Assembly: GCA_963747985.1 (NCBI GenBank)
Contig: CAVVHG010000014.1
Span: 1 to 64,000, forward strand
Direction of reading: 5' to 3'
Source: JACADW01 sp963747985
GTDB taxonomy: Bacteria; Acidobacteriota; UBA6911
Length of the DNA: 64,000 bases
The notes below the pieces were generated by a model that saw only the letters and a list, made by a program, of their open reading frames with translations, was not told the DNA's origin and ran no database searches. The position numbers and the translations under genes are program-made. Position 1 is the stretch's first letter; the number at the start of each line of letters is the position of its first letter. This document shows, one piece after another, positions 33,862-42,907 of the stretch.

Positions 33862-35274
33862 CTACAGACGCTTGAAGCGCGCCTGGAAGAAGCGCAGGTA
33901 CCTGGGTTCGTATATCATCTCGAGGCCGCGGGTCCGTTCGCGGCCGTCGTGCACTGCTTTGACCGACTCGGCCACCACGTCCATGTGAGCCTGCGTGTAG
34001 ACACGCCTCGGGATCGTGAGCCGGGTGAGTTCCAGTTTGGGATAGTAATGATCGCCGGTCTTGGGATTTCGCCCCGCGCTGGCGATGCCGCGTTCCATCG
34101 AACGTATGCCGGAATCCAGGTAGAGCTCGGCGGCGAGTGTCTGAGCCGGAAACTGAACCTGCGGGATGTGCGGATAGAACCGTCGCGCGTCGAGGAAAAT
34201 GGCATGGCCCCCGACCGGTTGCACGATCGGGATGTTCCAGTCCGTGAGCAGTTCTCCCAGATAGCGGACCTGGCCGATGCGGGCGCGCACATGATCATCC
34301 TTGACCGACTCGGAGATGCCGATCGCCATGGCTTCCATGTCGCGTCCCGCAAGTCCGCCGTAAGTGTGCAGTCCCTCGTACACGACTACCAGATTTCGCA
34401 ACTCCTCGAACAGCTCCCGGTCGTTGACAGCCAGCCACCCGCCGATATTGACCAGGTTGTCTTTCTTGGCGCTCATCCAGGCTGCGTCGGTGTAGCCGCA
34501 GAACTCCTTCAGGATGTCGGCGATAGATCTTCCGGCGAAGCCCGGCTCCCGTTCCTGGATGAAGAATGCATTCTCGACCATGCGGGTCGCGTCGAGGTAG
34601 ATCTTCAATCCGTAGCGGTCGCACAGGCCGCGAAGTGCCTTGAGATTGGCCATGCTGACCGGCTGGCCGCCCGCCATGTTCACGGTTCCCGCGAGGCTCA
34701 CGTAAGCGATCTGCTCCCCGCCCTCTCGCTTGACAAGCGCTTCGAGCTTATCCAGGTCGATATCTCCCTTGAACGGATGCGCGCTCTGCGGGTCATGAGC
34801 TTCCTCGATAATGACGTCTACGAAGATCCCGCCTGCGAGTTCCTGGTGAAGGCGCGTCGTGGTGAAGTACATGTTCCCGGGCACGTATTGGCCGCGCTTG
34901 ATGCCCGCCAGGCTGATGAGATGTTCTGCGCCGCGCCCCTGGTGTGTGGGCAGGACGTACTTGTAGCCGTAATGAGTCTGGACGGCGCTTTCGAGATTGT
35001 AGAAGTTGCGGCTGCCGGCATAGGCCTCGTCACCGAGCATCATCCCCGCCCACTGCCGATCGCTCATCGCGCTCGTGCCGCTGTCGGTGAGAAGATCTAT
35101 GTACACGTCTTCCGACTTGAGCAGAAACGTGTTGTAGCCCGCCTCATCCAGCGCCTTCACGCGCTCTTCGCGACTGATGACGCGAAGAGGTTCAACCATC
35201 TTGATTTTCCAGGGTTCGGCCCAGGAACGCCGGCCGAACTGCTGGCCCATCGTTTGCGGAATAGGGTCGGTCAT
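33862..35274 (-). CDS. tpl: Tyrosine phenol-lyase (beta-tyrosinase)
   Basis: The PLP enzyme splits L-tyrosine to phenol, pyruvate and ammonia. The 470-residue protein matches the beta-eliminating lyase family throughout: FIDLLTDSGT-type motif as IDLLTDSGTSAMSD near residue 60, GDEAYAGSRNFY near 80, PTHQGRGAEHL near 108, and the PLP-lysine motif MSAKKDNLVNIGG near 268. Phenol-lyase rather than tryptophanase is favoured by GIRSMERGI near 390, where the arginine of Citrobacter tyrosine phenol-lyase is conserved (tryptophanase has GIRAVEIG), and by the start PWKIKMVEPL and end YEPRYLRFFQARF. It is a lone gene; no transporter or TyrR-like regulator is beside it. Confidence 0.88.
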   Translation of the reverse strand: MTDPIPQTMGQQFGRRSWAEPWKIKMVEPLRVISREERVKALDEAGYNTFLLKSEDVYIDLLTDSGTSAMSDRQWAGMMLGDEAYAGSRNFYNLESAVQTHYGYKYVLPTHQGRGAEHLISLAGIKRGQYVPGNMYFTTTRLHQELAGGIFVDVIIEEAHDPQSAHPFKGDIDLDKLEALVKREGGEQIAYVSLAGTVNMAGGQPVSMANLKALRGLCDRYGLKIYLDATRMVENAFFIQEREPGFAGRSIADILKEFCGYTDAAWMSAKKDNLVNIGGWLAVNDRELFEELRNLVVVYEGLHTYGGLAGRDMEAMAIGISESVKDDHVRARIGQVRYLGELLTDWNIPIVQPVGGHAIFLDARRFYPHIPQVQFPAQTLAAELYLDSGIRSMERGIASAGRNPKTGDHYYPKLELTRLTIPRRVYTQAHMDVVAESVKAVHDGRERTRGLEMIYEPRYLRFFQARFKRL

Positions 35275-35454
35275 GGATTCAGCTCCTGTGGAACAGCGTT
35301 TGGGGTCACGCGCATCAAGTTACCACGAGTGATCCCGAGTCGTAAAAGCATCGATTCCATGTCTTGTTGAGAACTGACGGGAATCGAGTTATTCTCCGGA
35401 ACCAGGATGTCGATTTGGGTTCGAGCTCACCTTTCGACCATGGGGACCTGACGG

Positions 35455-36198
35455 ATGGCCACCAATCGCAAAACGAAGCCGCAACAGAAACCGATTCGAA
35501 GGCCCGGCGCGAGGACTCTCGCCATCGACATAGGCGGGAGCGGAATCAAGGCTATGGTGCTCAACCACAAGGGCGCCCCCGTTACCAGGCGACTCCGCCA
35601 CCCCACCCCACGAACCCCACGACCCCGAACCGTTGTCGATGCCATCTGCAGCATGATTCCGGCGCGGATCAAGTTCGATCGGGTCTCGGTCGGGTTTCCC
35701 GGCGTGGTGACCAGGGGAGTGGTCTACACCGCCGTGAACCTGCATCCCGACTGGGTCGGATTCGATCTGGCGCGCACCCTTCAGCGGAGGCTCGGGAAGC
35801 CGGTCAGGGTGGCGAACGACGCCGACATTCAGGGCTATGGCGTTATCGAGGGTGTGGGAGTGGAACTGGTTTTGACCCTCGGCACCGGTCTGGGTTCGGC
35901 CCTCTTTGTCGATGGCTGCCTCGTGCCTAACCTGGAGTTGGCCCATCACCCGTTCCGCAAACGACAGACCTACGAGGAACAGGTCGGCCGTGCCGCTCTC
36001 GACGTGGTAGGCAAGAAGAGATGGAATCGCCGGGTTTTGCAGATGCTGGATCTGCTGGGGCGGATCATCAATTACCGCAAAGCGTACCTTGGGGGAGGCA
36101 ACGCCAAAAAACTCGAGGGGCCTTTGCCCAAGAATGTCCGGGTCGTGAGCAACGAGGCCGGACTTCTCGGCGGCATCGCACTCTGGCATAAACACTGA
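35455..36198 (+). CDS. ppgK: Polyphosphate glucokinase, ROK family
   Basis: PpgK phosphorylates glucose to glucose-6-phosphate with inorganic polyphosphate or ATP. The 247-residue protein starts with a basic tail, then the phosphate-1 motif LAIDIGGSGIKAMV, a polyphosphate-glucokinase-like segment VSVGFPGVVTRGVV, NLHPDWVGFDLARTLQ, and VRVANDADIQGYG with the catalytic aspartate near residue 122. TLGTGLGSALFVDG gives the second phosphate motif. The short length and these motifs match PpgK rather than ATP glucokinases. It complements the glycogen phosphorylase/Pgi route elsewhere in the window by supplying glucose-6-phosphate from free glucose. Confidence 0.86.
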   Translation: MATNRKTKPQQKPIRRPGARTLAIDIGGSGIKAMVLNHKGAPVTRRLRHPTPRTPRPRTVVDAICSMIPARIKFDRVSVGFPGVVTRGVVYTAVNLHPDWVGFDLARTLQRRLGKPVRVANDADIQGYGVIEGVGVELVLTLGTGLGSALFVDGCLVPNLELAHHPFRKRQTYEEQVGRAALDVVGKKRWNRRVLQMLDLLGRIINYRKAYLGGGNAKKLEGPLPKNVRVVSNEAGLLGGIALWHKH

Positions 36199-36259
36199 GC
36201 GAGGCGGTGACCGCTAGAGTGCCATCCATGTGCACCACTATTCTCTCGCGGAGGGTAGG

Positions 36260-37621
36260 ATGACTATTCCCCGGGCAACTGCAATCGCGATCCTCACGGT
36301 ATGCCTGTCGGCCGCCTCACGGCTCTTTCCCGCGCCTCCCGAGCCGCAACCATTGCCGCCGCTTCGCGACCAGGCTTCGATACAACAACAATGGCTCAAA
36401 ATCCGCCTGGAGCGGGTTCTTCCTCAACTCATGAGGAAGCACGGCGTCTCCATGTGGCTGGTTATCTCTCGCGAGTACAATGAGGACCCCGCCTTCTTCT
36501 CACTGGTCTCACCCACCGTGTTGGCCGCGCGGCGGCGCACAATCCTCGTGTTCTTTGACCGAGGCGCCGACAAGGGGGTGGAGCGACTGAGCCTGGGCGG
36601 AGGGTCCAACGACGGGCTGTACCAGGTCCTGCGCGATCCCTCCGCGGAAGCCCGCGAATTGTGGGGTGAAGGCCAGTGGACCCTGCTCCGCAAGGTAATC
36701 GAACAGCGCAATCCCCGTAACATCGCGGTGGATATCTCGCAAACCCATGCGTTTTCCGACGGACTCTCCGCAGGCGAATGGGAAAAGCTGCAGCAGGTGC
36801 TCGGCCCTGAATACAGCGGTCGGATCATCCGGCCCGAATTGCTGCCGCTCGAATATATCTCGGTTCGAATTCCCGAGATGCTGCCCTATTACCGGCAGTT
36901 GATGGAAACCGCTCACTGGCTCATCGGCCGCGCCTTCTCCAACGAAGTGATACAGCCCGGCAAGACTACCAGTCAGGACGTCGTGTGGTGGTTGCGGCAA
37001 GAACTGAGCAGTATGGGGCTGACAACCTGGTTTCAGCCCTCCGTCCGGGTTCAGCGCATGGGAGCAGGAGTCAATCCAACGCCCGGTGACGATTCAGCCG
37101 ACGTCATCCGCCGCGGCGATGTGCTTCACGTGGATTTCGGGACCAAGGCGATGGGGCTTGCCACAGACACACAGCACATGGCGTATGTCCTGCGCGAAGG
37201 CGAGGAGGACGTCCCTGCCGGAATCAAGGCGGCGCTTGCGACTGCAAACCGCCTGCAGGACATCATCATCAAGCGGATCAAGCCGGGACGCACGGGCAAC
37301 GAGATCCTTGCCGACGCTCTCAGGGCAATGCGTTCGGAGAATATCAACGGATCGGTCTACTCCCACCCCATCGGGGATCACGGGCATGGGGCGGGCCCGC
37401 TGATCGGGCTGTGGGATCGGCAGGAGGGCGTTCCCGACCGCGGCGATGTTCCGGTCATCCCGGACACCTGGTTTTCGATCGAGCTGAGCATCCGCGCCCC
37501 GGTACCGGAGTGGGGCGGCCAGGATCTCTTCATCGGTGCGGAGGAGGATATGACCGTCGACGCGGAGGGGAAGCCTTCCTGGGTGCTGCCAAGGCAGACC
37601 TTGTATCACCTGATCCGATAA
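36260..37621 (+). CDS. Exported M24-family metallopeptidase (Xaa-Pro aminopeptidase-like)
   Basis: M24 peptidases are di-metal enzymes cleaving N-terminal residues, often before proline. The protein begins with a signal peptide (TAIAILTVCLSAASRLFPAP). An N-terminal creatinase-like domain spans about 40-220 and the pita-bread domain follows. Metal ligands are visible: VDFGTKAMGLATDTQH (two Asp), IGDHGHGAGPLIG (His), SIELSIRAPVPEW (Glu) and FIGAEEDMTV (Glu). The ATG at 36260 follows GGAGGG; the frame extends to a GTG at 36230 without support. It may degrade dipeptides in the periplasm. Downstream is the D-apionate-lactonase-like gene on the same strand, 77 bases away. Confidence 0.88.
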   Translation: MTIPRATAIAILTVCLSAASRLFPAPPEPQPLPPLRDQASIQQQWLKIRLERVLPQLMRKHGVSMWLVISREYNEDPAFFSLVSPTVLAARRRTILVFFDRGADKGVERLSLGGGSNDGLYQVLRDPSAEARELWGEGQWTLLRKVIEQRNPRNIAVDISQTHAFSDGLSAGEWEKLQQVLGPEYSGRIIRPELLPLEYISVRIPEMLPYYRQLMETAHWLIGRAFSNEVIQPGKTTSQDVVWWLRQELSSMGLTTWFQPSVRVQRMGAGVNPTPGDDSADVIRRGDVLHVDFGTKAMGLATDTQHMAYVLREGEEDVPAGIKAALATANRLQDIIIKRIKPGRTGNEILADALRAMRSENINGSVYSHPIGDHGHGAGPLIGLWDRQEGVPDRGDVPVIPDTWFSIELSIRAPVPEWGGQDLFIGAEEDMTVDAEGKPSWVLPRQTLYHLIR

Positions 37622-37698
37622 GCCGCGAGGGTCTCCGCCTCGATCGCTTCGATCTGCCGCCAGAGGCATTGAGGTTCACATCTCCCGAAGGGTAGACA

Positions 37699-39666
37699 AT
37701 GAGCGATGCTCCCAATGTCCATGTGATTCGTTGCGGGCGTGTAGACGCTCCGCCCCAGAGCATTGAGCTGCGGGCCGGACCGCTCGCGATGCTGTTTGAC
37801 CCGGAGACGACGAACCTGCGCAGGATAAGGTTCGGCAAGCTGGAAGTCCTTCGCAACATTTACGTCGCCGTCAGGGACCGCAACTGGAGAACGGTGCCCC
37901 CGAAAATCTCCGGCATGAATGTGAACCGATCCGAAGACAGCTTCGACCTCGAGTTCGACGTTGAGTGCCGCGAGCGTGAGATTGGATTCTCCTGGCACGG
38001 CCGGATTGAGGGTGACCGGGACGGGGCCGTAACCTTCACGATGGACGGAGAGGCGCTCACGGATTTTCTGCGCAACCGGATCGGATTCTGCGTGCTCCAT
38101 CCCATTCGCGAGTGCGCCGGCAGGCCCTGTTCGGTCGAGAAGGTCGACGGATCCAGGGAAGAGGGCGTCTTCCCGGACCGGATTGCGCCACACCAGCCGT
38201 TCAAGAGCATTCGAGCCATCTCGCACGAGATCTCCCACGGGCTGCTGGCGGAGGTGAGGATGGAGGGCGACACCTTCGAGATGGAGGACCAGCGCAACTG
38301 GTCCGACGCTTCGTACAAGACCTATTGCACGCCGCTCGGCCTCCCGATGCCTGTCAAGGTTGCCGCAGGCACGAAGATCCGGCAATCCGTGAGGTTGAGC
38401 CTCGTGGGTATCCCCCCTGATGATCATAGGGTCGAGCCTGCACCTTCGCCGGTAGTACGGATCGCAGTCAAAGATCAGCCGCCGGTGAAGCTGCCCGCGC
38501 TCGGCCTGGCAGTGGCGATAGATCAGGGGGTGCCCGGAGACACTGAGATCCGGCGGCTGCGGGCTCTCAACCTGGCGCATCTGCGGGTAGACCTTCACCC
38601 GTTCGACCCGGATTGCGCTGACCATTTCCAGGACGGGCACGCGCTGGCCGGCCGCCTTGGCATCCCGCTCGAAGCCGCCCTCCACCTGTCGGACCGGGCA
38701 GACGCTGAGCTGGCGGCCGTGGCTTCCGAGTGCAGGCGCCTCAAGGTGACGGTTGCGCGCTGGCTCATCTTCCATCGCAAGGAAGGCTCGACGTCGCGGC
38801 CCTGGGTAGAACTCGCCCGTCGCAGGCTCGGTTCCGTGTGTCCCGGAGCCCAGCTCGGCGCGGGGACTGACGGCTATTTCGCCGAGGTAAACCGCGTCCG
38901 CCCGCCGGCCGCGGTCCTGGACGTCGTGTGCTACTCGATCGTCCCGCAAGTCCACGCCACCGACAATGCCACCTTGGTGGAGAACCTCGTCCCGCAATCA
39001 TGGATCGTGGGCAACGCGAGGGAATTTGCCGGCCGGCCCATTGCCGTAACCCCTGTCACCCTGAAATCCCGCAAGTACTCGAGCGGATTGGACCAGGCGT
39101 CTTTTCTGGCGGCCGGGCGCCTGCCGGACGGAGTGGACCCGCGCCAGCTGTCACTCTTTGGTGCCGGGTGGACGCTGGGCAGTCTCAAGTACCACTCCGA
39201 GAGCGGCGCCTCCAGCCTGACCTACTACGAGACGATCGGCTGGCGTGGGGTCATGGAAACCGGGCGAGGGTCGACCCTGCCCGAAGCTTTCATGTCGATC
39301 CCGGGGGCCGTGTTTCCGCTGTATCACGTGCTGGCTGATTTCGGTGATTTCGCCGACGGGGAAGCGTTGCCATCCCTGTCAAGCGAGCCGGAACGAGTAG
39401 AGTCGCTGGTGCTGGCCAAGGGGGGAAAGACCCGGGTGACGGCAGCCAATCTCGGGCCGAAATCGCAGACCATCCAGCTGGCAGTGCCGGGACTCCAAGG
39501 CGAGGCCACGGTGCGGTATCTGGACGAGCGCAATGCCCTCGAAGCCATGAGAAACCCTGAAGCGTTCAGATCGAGTCCCGGCGCCCGCCTGCCCGTCGAG
39601 CACGGAGTCGTCGAACTCGAGCTTCTGCCCTACGGCCTGGTCCGGATCGACTCAGAAGGAAAATGA
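37699..39666 (+). CDS. D-apionate lactonase-like protein
   Basis: The 655-residue cytosolic protein resembles the ApnL family described for D-apiose catabolism: an N-terminal beta domain (LRRIRFGKLEVLRNIYVAVRD and IGFCVLHPIRECAGRPC, then GDTFEMEDQRNWSDASYKTY), a central region from about 270 that looks like a TIM-barrel glycoside-hydrolase fold (LNLAHLRVDLHPF), and a C-terminal beta domain. No other apiose genes (isomerase, kinase, decarboxylase) are nearby, so the natural substrate may be another branched or acidic sugar. The ATG at 37699 follows GAAGGG. Its stop is immediately followed by the ATG of glpD, a tightly coupled pair. Recognition is from memory of the family and moderately certain. 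Confidence 0.62.
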   Translation: MSDAPNVHVIRCGRVDAPPQSIELRAGPLAMLFDPETTNLRRIRFGKLEVLRNIYVAVRDRNWRTVPPKISGMNVNRSEDSFDLEFDVECREREIGFSWHGRIEGDRDGAVTFTMDGEALTDFLRNRIGFCVLHPIRECAGRPCSVEKVDGSREEGVFPDRIAPHQPFKSIRAISHEISHGLLAEVRMEGDTFEMEDQRNWSDASYKTYCTPLGLPMPVKVAAGTKIRQSVRLSLVGIPPDDHRVEPAPSPVVRIAVKDQPPVKLPALGLAVAIDQGVPGDTEIRRLRALNLAHLRVDLHPFDPDCADHFQDGHALAGRLGIPLEAALHLSDRADAELAAVASECRRLKVTVARWLIFHRKEGSTSRPWVELARRRLGSVCPGAQLGAGTDGYFAEVNRVRPPAAVLDVVCYSIVPQVHATDNATLVENLVPQSWIVGNAREFAGRPIAVTPVTLKSRKYSSGLDQASFLAAGRLPDGVDPRQLSLFGAGWTLGSLKYHSESGASSLTYYETIGWRGVMETGRGSTLPEAFMSIPGAVFPLYHVLADFGDFADGEALPSLSSEPERVESLVLAKGGKTRVTAANLGPKSQTIQLAVPGLQGEATVRYLDERNALEAMRNPEAFRSSPGARLPVEHGVVELELLPYGLVRIDSEGK

Positions 39667-39667
39667 G

Positions 39668-41248
39668 ATGAACCGGGATGAACAGATCGGTCGGATCCGG
39701 GACCGCTCCGGGCCATGGGACATCCTGGTCATCGGCGGGGGCGCGACCGGGGCCGGGATCGCCGCAGATGCAGCCTCACGCGGCCTCGACGTCGTCCTCG
39801 TCGACCTGAGCGATTTCGGCAAGGGGACGTCGAGCCGGAGCACGAAACTCGTACACGGTGGGGTAAGGTACCTGGAGCAAGGCAACATATCGCTGGTAAT
39901 GGAGGCTTTGAAGGAGCGGGGCATTCTGCGCGAGAACGCGCCACACCTGGTGCGCGACCTTGCCTTCATCGTCCCAAGCTACGAATGGTGGGAAGCCCCC
40001 TTCTACGGAATCGGGCTGCGGCTGTACGACCTGCTGGCCGGCAAGTATGGATTCGGGCCTTCGAGAAATCTCACGCGCGACGAAACCCTCGAACGCATCC
40101 CGACGCTGAAGACGGAGGGATTGCGCGGAGGGGTGATCTACTACGACGGCCAGTTCGACGACGCCCGGCTGCTGATCAATCTGGTCCAGACTGCTTTCGA
40201 GCAGGGGGCGACACTCGTCAACTATTGTCCGGTGGTGGCATTGACCCGAGGCGCGGACGGCTTCATCACCGGCGCGATCGCGCGCGACGAAGAGCAGGGA
40301 GAGGAGCTCGAGATCAGGGCCAGATCGGTCGTCAACGCCACGGGCCCGTTCGCCGACCAGGTCAGGCGGATCGCGGATCCCGGTGCTTCGCCGCTCCTGG
40401 CGCCCAGCCAGGGCATTCACCTCGTGCTTGATCGATCGTTCCTGCCCGGGGAGGATGCGATTATGGTGCCGCACACAGCCGACGGCCGCGTCATGTTCGC
40501 TATCCCTTGGCACGGACACACCCTCGTGGGCACCACGGATACGCCGATCAACGAGGTATCGCTCGAGCCTAGGCCGCTTCAGGAGGAAATCGACTTCATT
40601 CTGGACACGGCGTCACGGTACCTGCATCGTGCCCCGGGACCTCATGACATCCTTTCCGCTTTTGCGGGGATCCGGCCGCTGGTCATGGCGGGCGAAGGAA
40701 AGAACACCGCCTCACTCTCGCGCGACCACGTCATTCACGTCGACCAGAACGGCCTGCTGACGATCGTCGGGGGAAAGTGGACCACGTATCGCAGCATGGC
40801 CGAGGACTGCGTCAATCACGCGGTGATGCTCGGGTCGCTCGACGAGCGCCCCTGCGGCACGAGGCACCTGAAGATTCACGGTTATCACCGGAATGCGGAG
40901 AAGTTCGGGAACCTGGCAGTCTACGGAACCGACGCGGTCGCGATCCAGGCACTGACGCGCGCTCACCCCGAGCTGGGCAGGCAACTGCACCCGGACCTGC
41001 CCTACTGTGCCGCGGAGGTTGTGTGGGCGGCACGCGCCGAGATGGCAAGGACACTGGAGGATGCGCTGTCGCGGCGGACTCGGGCGCTGCTGCTTAATGC
41101 CCGTGCAGCGACGGAGATGGCTCCCCGCGCCGCTGCGCTGATGGCCGCCGAGCTTGGGCGTGGCGGGGACTGGATCGCCGGGCAGATCGGGAGCTTCACC
41201 CGGCTGTCTGAGAATTATCTGCCGGCCTCCGCCGATGCGCATCGATGA
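39668..41248 (+). CDS. glpD: FAD-dependent glycerol-3-phosphate dehydrogenase
   Basis: GlpD oxidises sn-glycerol-3-phosphate to dihydroxyacetone phosphate at the inner membrane and passes electrons to quinone. The FAD-binding DILVIGGGATGAGIAADAASRG is at residues 17-38, followed by the GlpD signatures GTSSRSTKLVHGGVRYLEQ and YYDGQFDDARL, the active-site region HTLVGTTDTP near 290, and TIVGGKWTTYRSMAEDC near 365. The C-terminal domain with YCAAEVVWAARAEMARTLED is intact. The start lies one base after the stop of the lactonase-like gene. No glpF, glpK or glpR is adjacent, which is unusual for glpD and suggests a link with the preceding sugar-acid gene. Confidence 0.94.
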   Translation: MNRDEQIGRIRDRSGPWDILVIGGGATGAGIAADAASRGLDVVLVDLSDFGKGTSSRSTKLVHGGVRYLEQGNISLVMEALKERGILRENAPHLVRDLAFIVPSYEWWEAPFYGIGLRLYDLLAGKYGFGPSRNLTRDETLERIPTLKTEGLRGGVIYYDGQFDDARLLINLVQTAFEQGATLVNYCPVVALTRGADGFITGAIARDEEQGEELEIRARSVVNATGPFADQVRRIADPGASPLLAPSQGIHLVLDRSFLPGEDAIMVPHTADGRVMFAIPWHGHTLVGTTDTPINEVSLEPRPLQEEIDFILDTASRYLHRAPGPHDILSAFAGIRPLVMAGEGKNTASLSRDHVIHVDQNGLLTIVGGKWTTYRSMAEDCVNHAVMLGSLDERPCGTRHLKIHGYHRNAEKFGNLAVYGTDAVAIQALTRAHPELGRQLHPDLPYCAAEVVWAARAEMARTLEDALSRRTRALLLNARAATEMAPRAAALMAAELGRGGDWIAGQIGSFTRLSENYLPASADAHR

Positions 41249-41263
41249 GAGGCGCGCATCGGC
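41231..41263. terminator. Hairpin at the convergent glpD end
   Basis: Perfect 10-bp arms (gccgatgcgc and gcgcatcggc) separated by 13 bases span the glpD stop codon and lie between convergent genes. There is no T tract. It may stop transcription from both sides or protect the glpD mRNA 3' end. Confidence 0.45.
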
Positions 41264-41281
41264 GTCGGCCTGCCGCATCTG

Positions 41282-42676
41282 CTACTTCTTGCTGCCCTGA
41301 ACCTCTATCAGCAACTCGGCGGCTGCAACATCAGGCAACTCTTTCACCTTCGCCGTCACGGAGTCAGGCCCAGGCTGCGATCCGGACTTGATAGTCACCC
41401 TGTAGACAGCCACACCCTGACCCAGTTCCCGATGTACAGCAGGTTCCACAAGTCCGCCGGTACTGACCAGGTCAACAGTCAGCAGTGCCTTCTGTGGCGG
41501 CATAACGAGGAGGACAACATCCCGGGTGTCGTTTGTGCCCATCTTGATGTGGTCCGGGGCGAAGGCTATGCGGACAGCCGCACCGGGCTGTTCGTTGTCC
41601 TCGTCGGAATACATCCCGACACGGACTGTTGCAGTCGCCGTGTCCCCCGACGCGAGCTTGGCCGTGATCGTCGCCTGGCCGGTCGCGTCGCCCTTGACCG
41701 TGAAATCGGCGGTCTTGGATCCCGCCGGGATCGTGATCGAGCTCGCACCAAGCGTTATCGCATTGTCCGGGTCCGTCTCTTCCAGTGTAACCGCAACATC
41801 GGCAGTCGCCGTCTCGCGAAGCTTCACGGTGAAGATAGCTTCCTGCCCGATCTTGATCTTGCGCTCGTCGGGCTTGATCTCAAGGGCTCCGACCACGGTG
41901 ATTTCTTTAGCCGTGATCGAATAATCCGTGTTCAGCTTCCCCATCACCTCGACGAACGACCCGATCTGCAGGTCGCCATGAACCTCAGTGTCGGAGTTCT
42001 GGATGACGATCTGGTTGGCCGGCGGCGTGCTTTCGACCGCGATGGTAATCGTACGATCGGGAGCTTCGCCCTCGGAGGCTGTCACTTCACCCTCGAACCG
42101 GACCATCCCATGCTTCTTCTCTTTAGAGACCAGTTGTATGGCCGTTGCCGTCCAGGTCGGTCCGGATATTGCGCCATCGATCTGCACATTCGAGCCTATC
42201 TTCAGAACAGGCCCCCATTCGGTCTTAAGGTCACCTGTCACTTCGATCGTGATGCCGAGAAGAGCGACGAGCATCTTATCAGGGTCTTCTGAGGGAGGAA
42301 GGTCCGTGATGTGTCCCCGGATCGAGAATCCGCTGTCGGGCAATTCCGTGATTACCTCGACGCGCGAGGCCAGGATACCGCCGGACGAGAACTTACCGTC
42401 CACTCGGATGATGTCCTCTTTCTTGAGGTCGGCCATCGTGAGTTGGTCCTCACCTTTGCGGATTTCCGTGCTGGAATTCACGAGCACCCGCAGGTCGGTC
42501 GCGTCGACATCGACCAAGAGGGATCCGCCGCCGTCGCCATTCGGCATGACCTCGGTTATTGTTCCTGTGAACTCGAGTTCGTTGTTATTCAGGACCTGCG
42601 CTGCGGCCACTCCGGCCATGGCCCCGGAAAGCAGCAAGGTACAGATCGCAATCTTGAGGAATCGTTCGCTTTTCAT
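41282..42676 (-). CDS. Exported DUF5666 multi-domain protein
   Basis: The protein has a signal peptide (FLKIAICTLLLSGAMAGVAAA) and then tandem small beta-barrel units of the DUF5666 type: LEFTGTITEVMPNGDGGGSL with IIRVDGKFSSGGILASRVEV at 30-110, SIRGHITDLPPSEDPDKML at 120-195, and VRFEGEVTASEGEAPDRTI with VEVMGKLNTDYSITAKEI at 195-270. The C-terminal half looks like two immunoglobulin-like or Calx-beta-like domains (KIKIGQEAIFTVKLRETA, then TITAKLASGDTATATVRVG). It has no catalytic motif. It is probably a periplasmic or surface binding protein; the ligand is unknown. The start at 42676 is favoured by GGGAG upstream; 42685 is possible. Confidence 0.72.
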   Translation of the reverse strand: MKSERFLKIAICTLLLSGAMAGVAAAQVLNNNELEFTGTITEVMPNGDGGGSLLVDVDATDLRVLVNSSTEIRKGEDQLTMADLKKEDIIRVDGKFSSGGILASRVEVITELPDSGFSIRGHITDLPPSEDPDKMLVALLGITIEVTGDLKTEWGPVLKIGSNVQIDGAISGPTWTATAIQLVSKEKKHGMVRFEGEVTASEGEAPDRTITIAVESTPPANQIVIQNSDTEVHGDLQIGSFVEVMGKLNTDYSITAKEITVVGALEIKPDERKIKIGQEAIFTVKLRETATADVAVTLEETDPDNAITLGASSITIPAGSKTADFTVKGDATGQATITAKLASGDTATATVRVGMYSDEDNEQPGAAVRIAFAPDHIKMGTNDTRDVVLLVMPPQKALLTVDLVSTGGLVEPAVHRELGQGVAVYRVTIKSGSQPGPDSVTAKVKELPDVAAAELLIEVQGSKK

Positions 42677-42907
42677 TGCAGACATCTCCCGAAAGGCGGC
42701 GCCACCCAGATGACACGGATGCCCGAACCGCTGCCACCGTCGATGGTCGCCAGAGCTAAAGTGAGGGGATGTTTAATTATAACCGAATCGCCTCTCCCCA
42801 CAACATGAAATTCGATCCGGTCCGGCCCGTGGATGCAGATTGAACACCAACTCTGCCTGCGATAAGGTGACGATTGACACCAGAACGCAGGATGCAAGGA
42901 GCGTGGG

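Noticed and set aside
33949..35370. A 473-codon open frame on the plus strand covering the tyrosine phenol-lyase gene
   Set aside because: Tyrosine phenol-lyase on the other strand matches its family throughout; the long opposite frame is a side effect of GC-rich codon use.
37606..38997. A 463-codon minus-strand frame opposite the lactonase-like gene
   Set aside because: Antisense shadow; the plus-strand protein has family motifs and a ribosome binding site.
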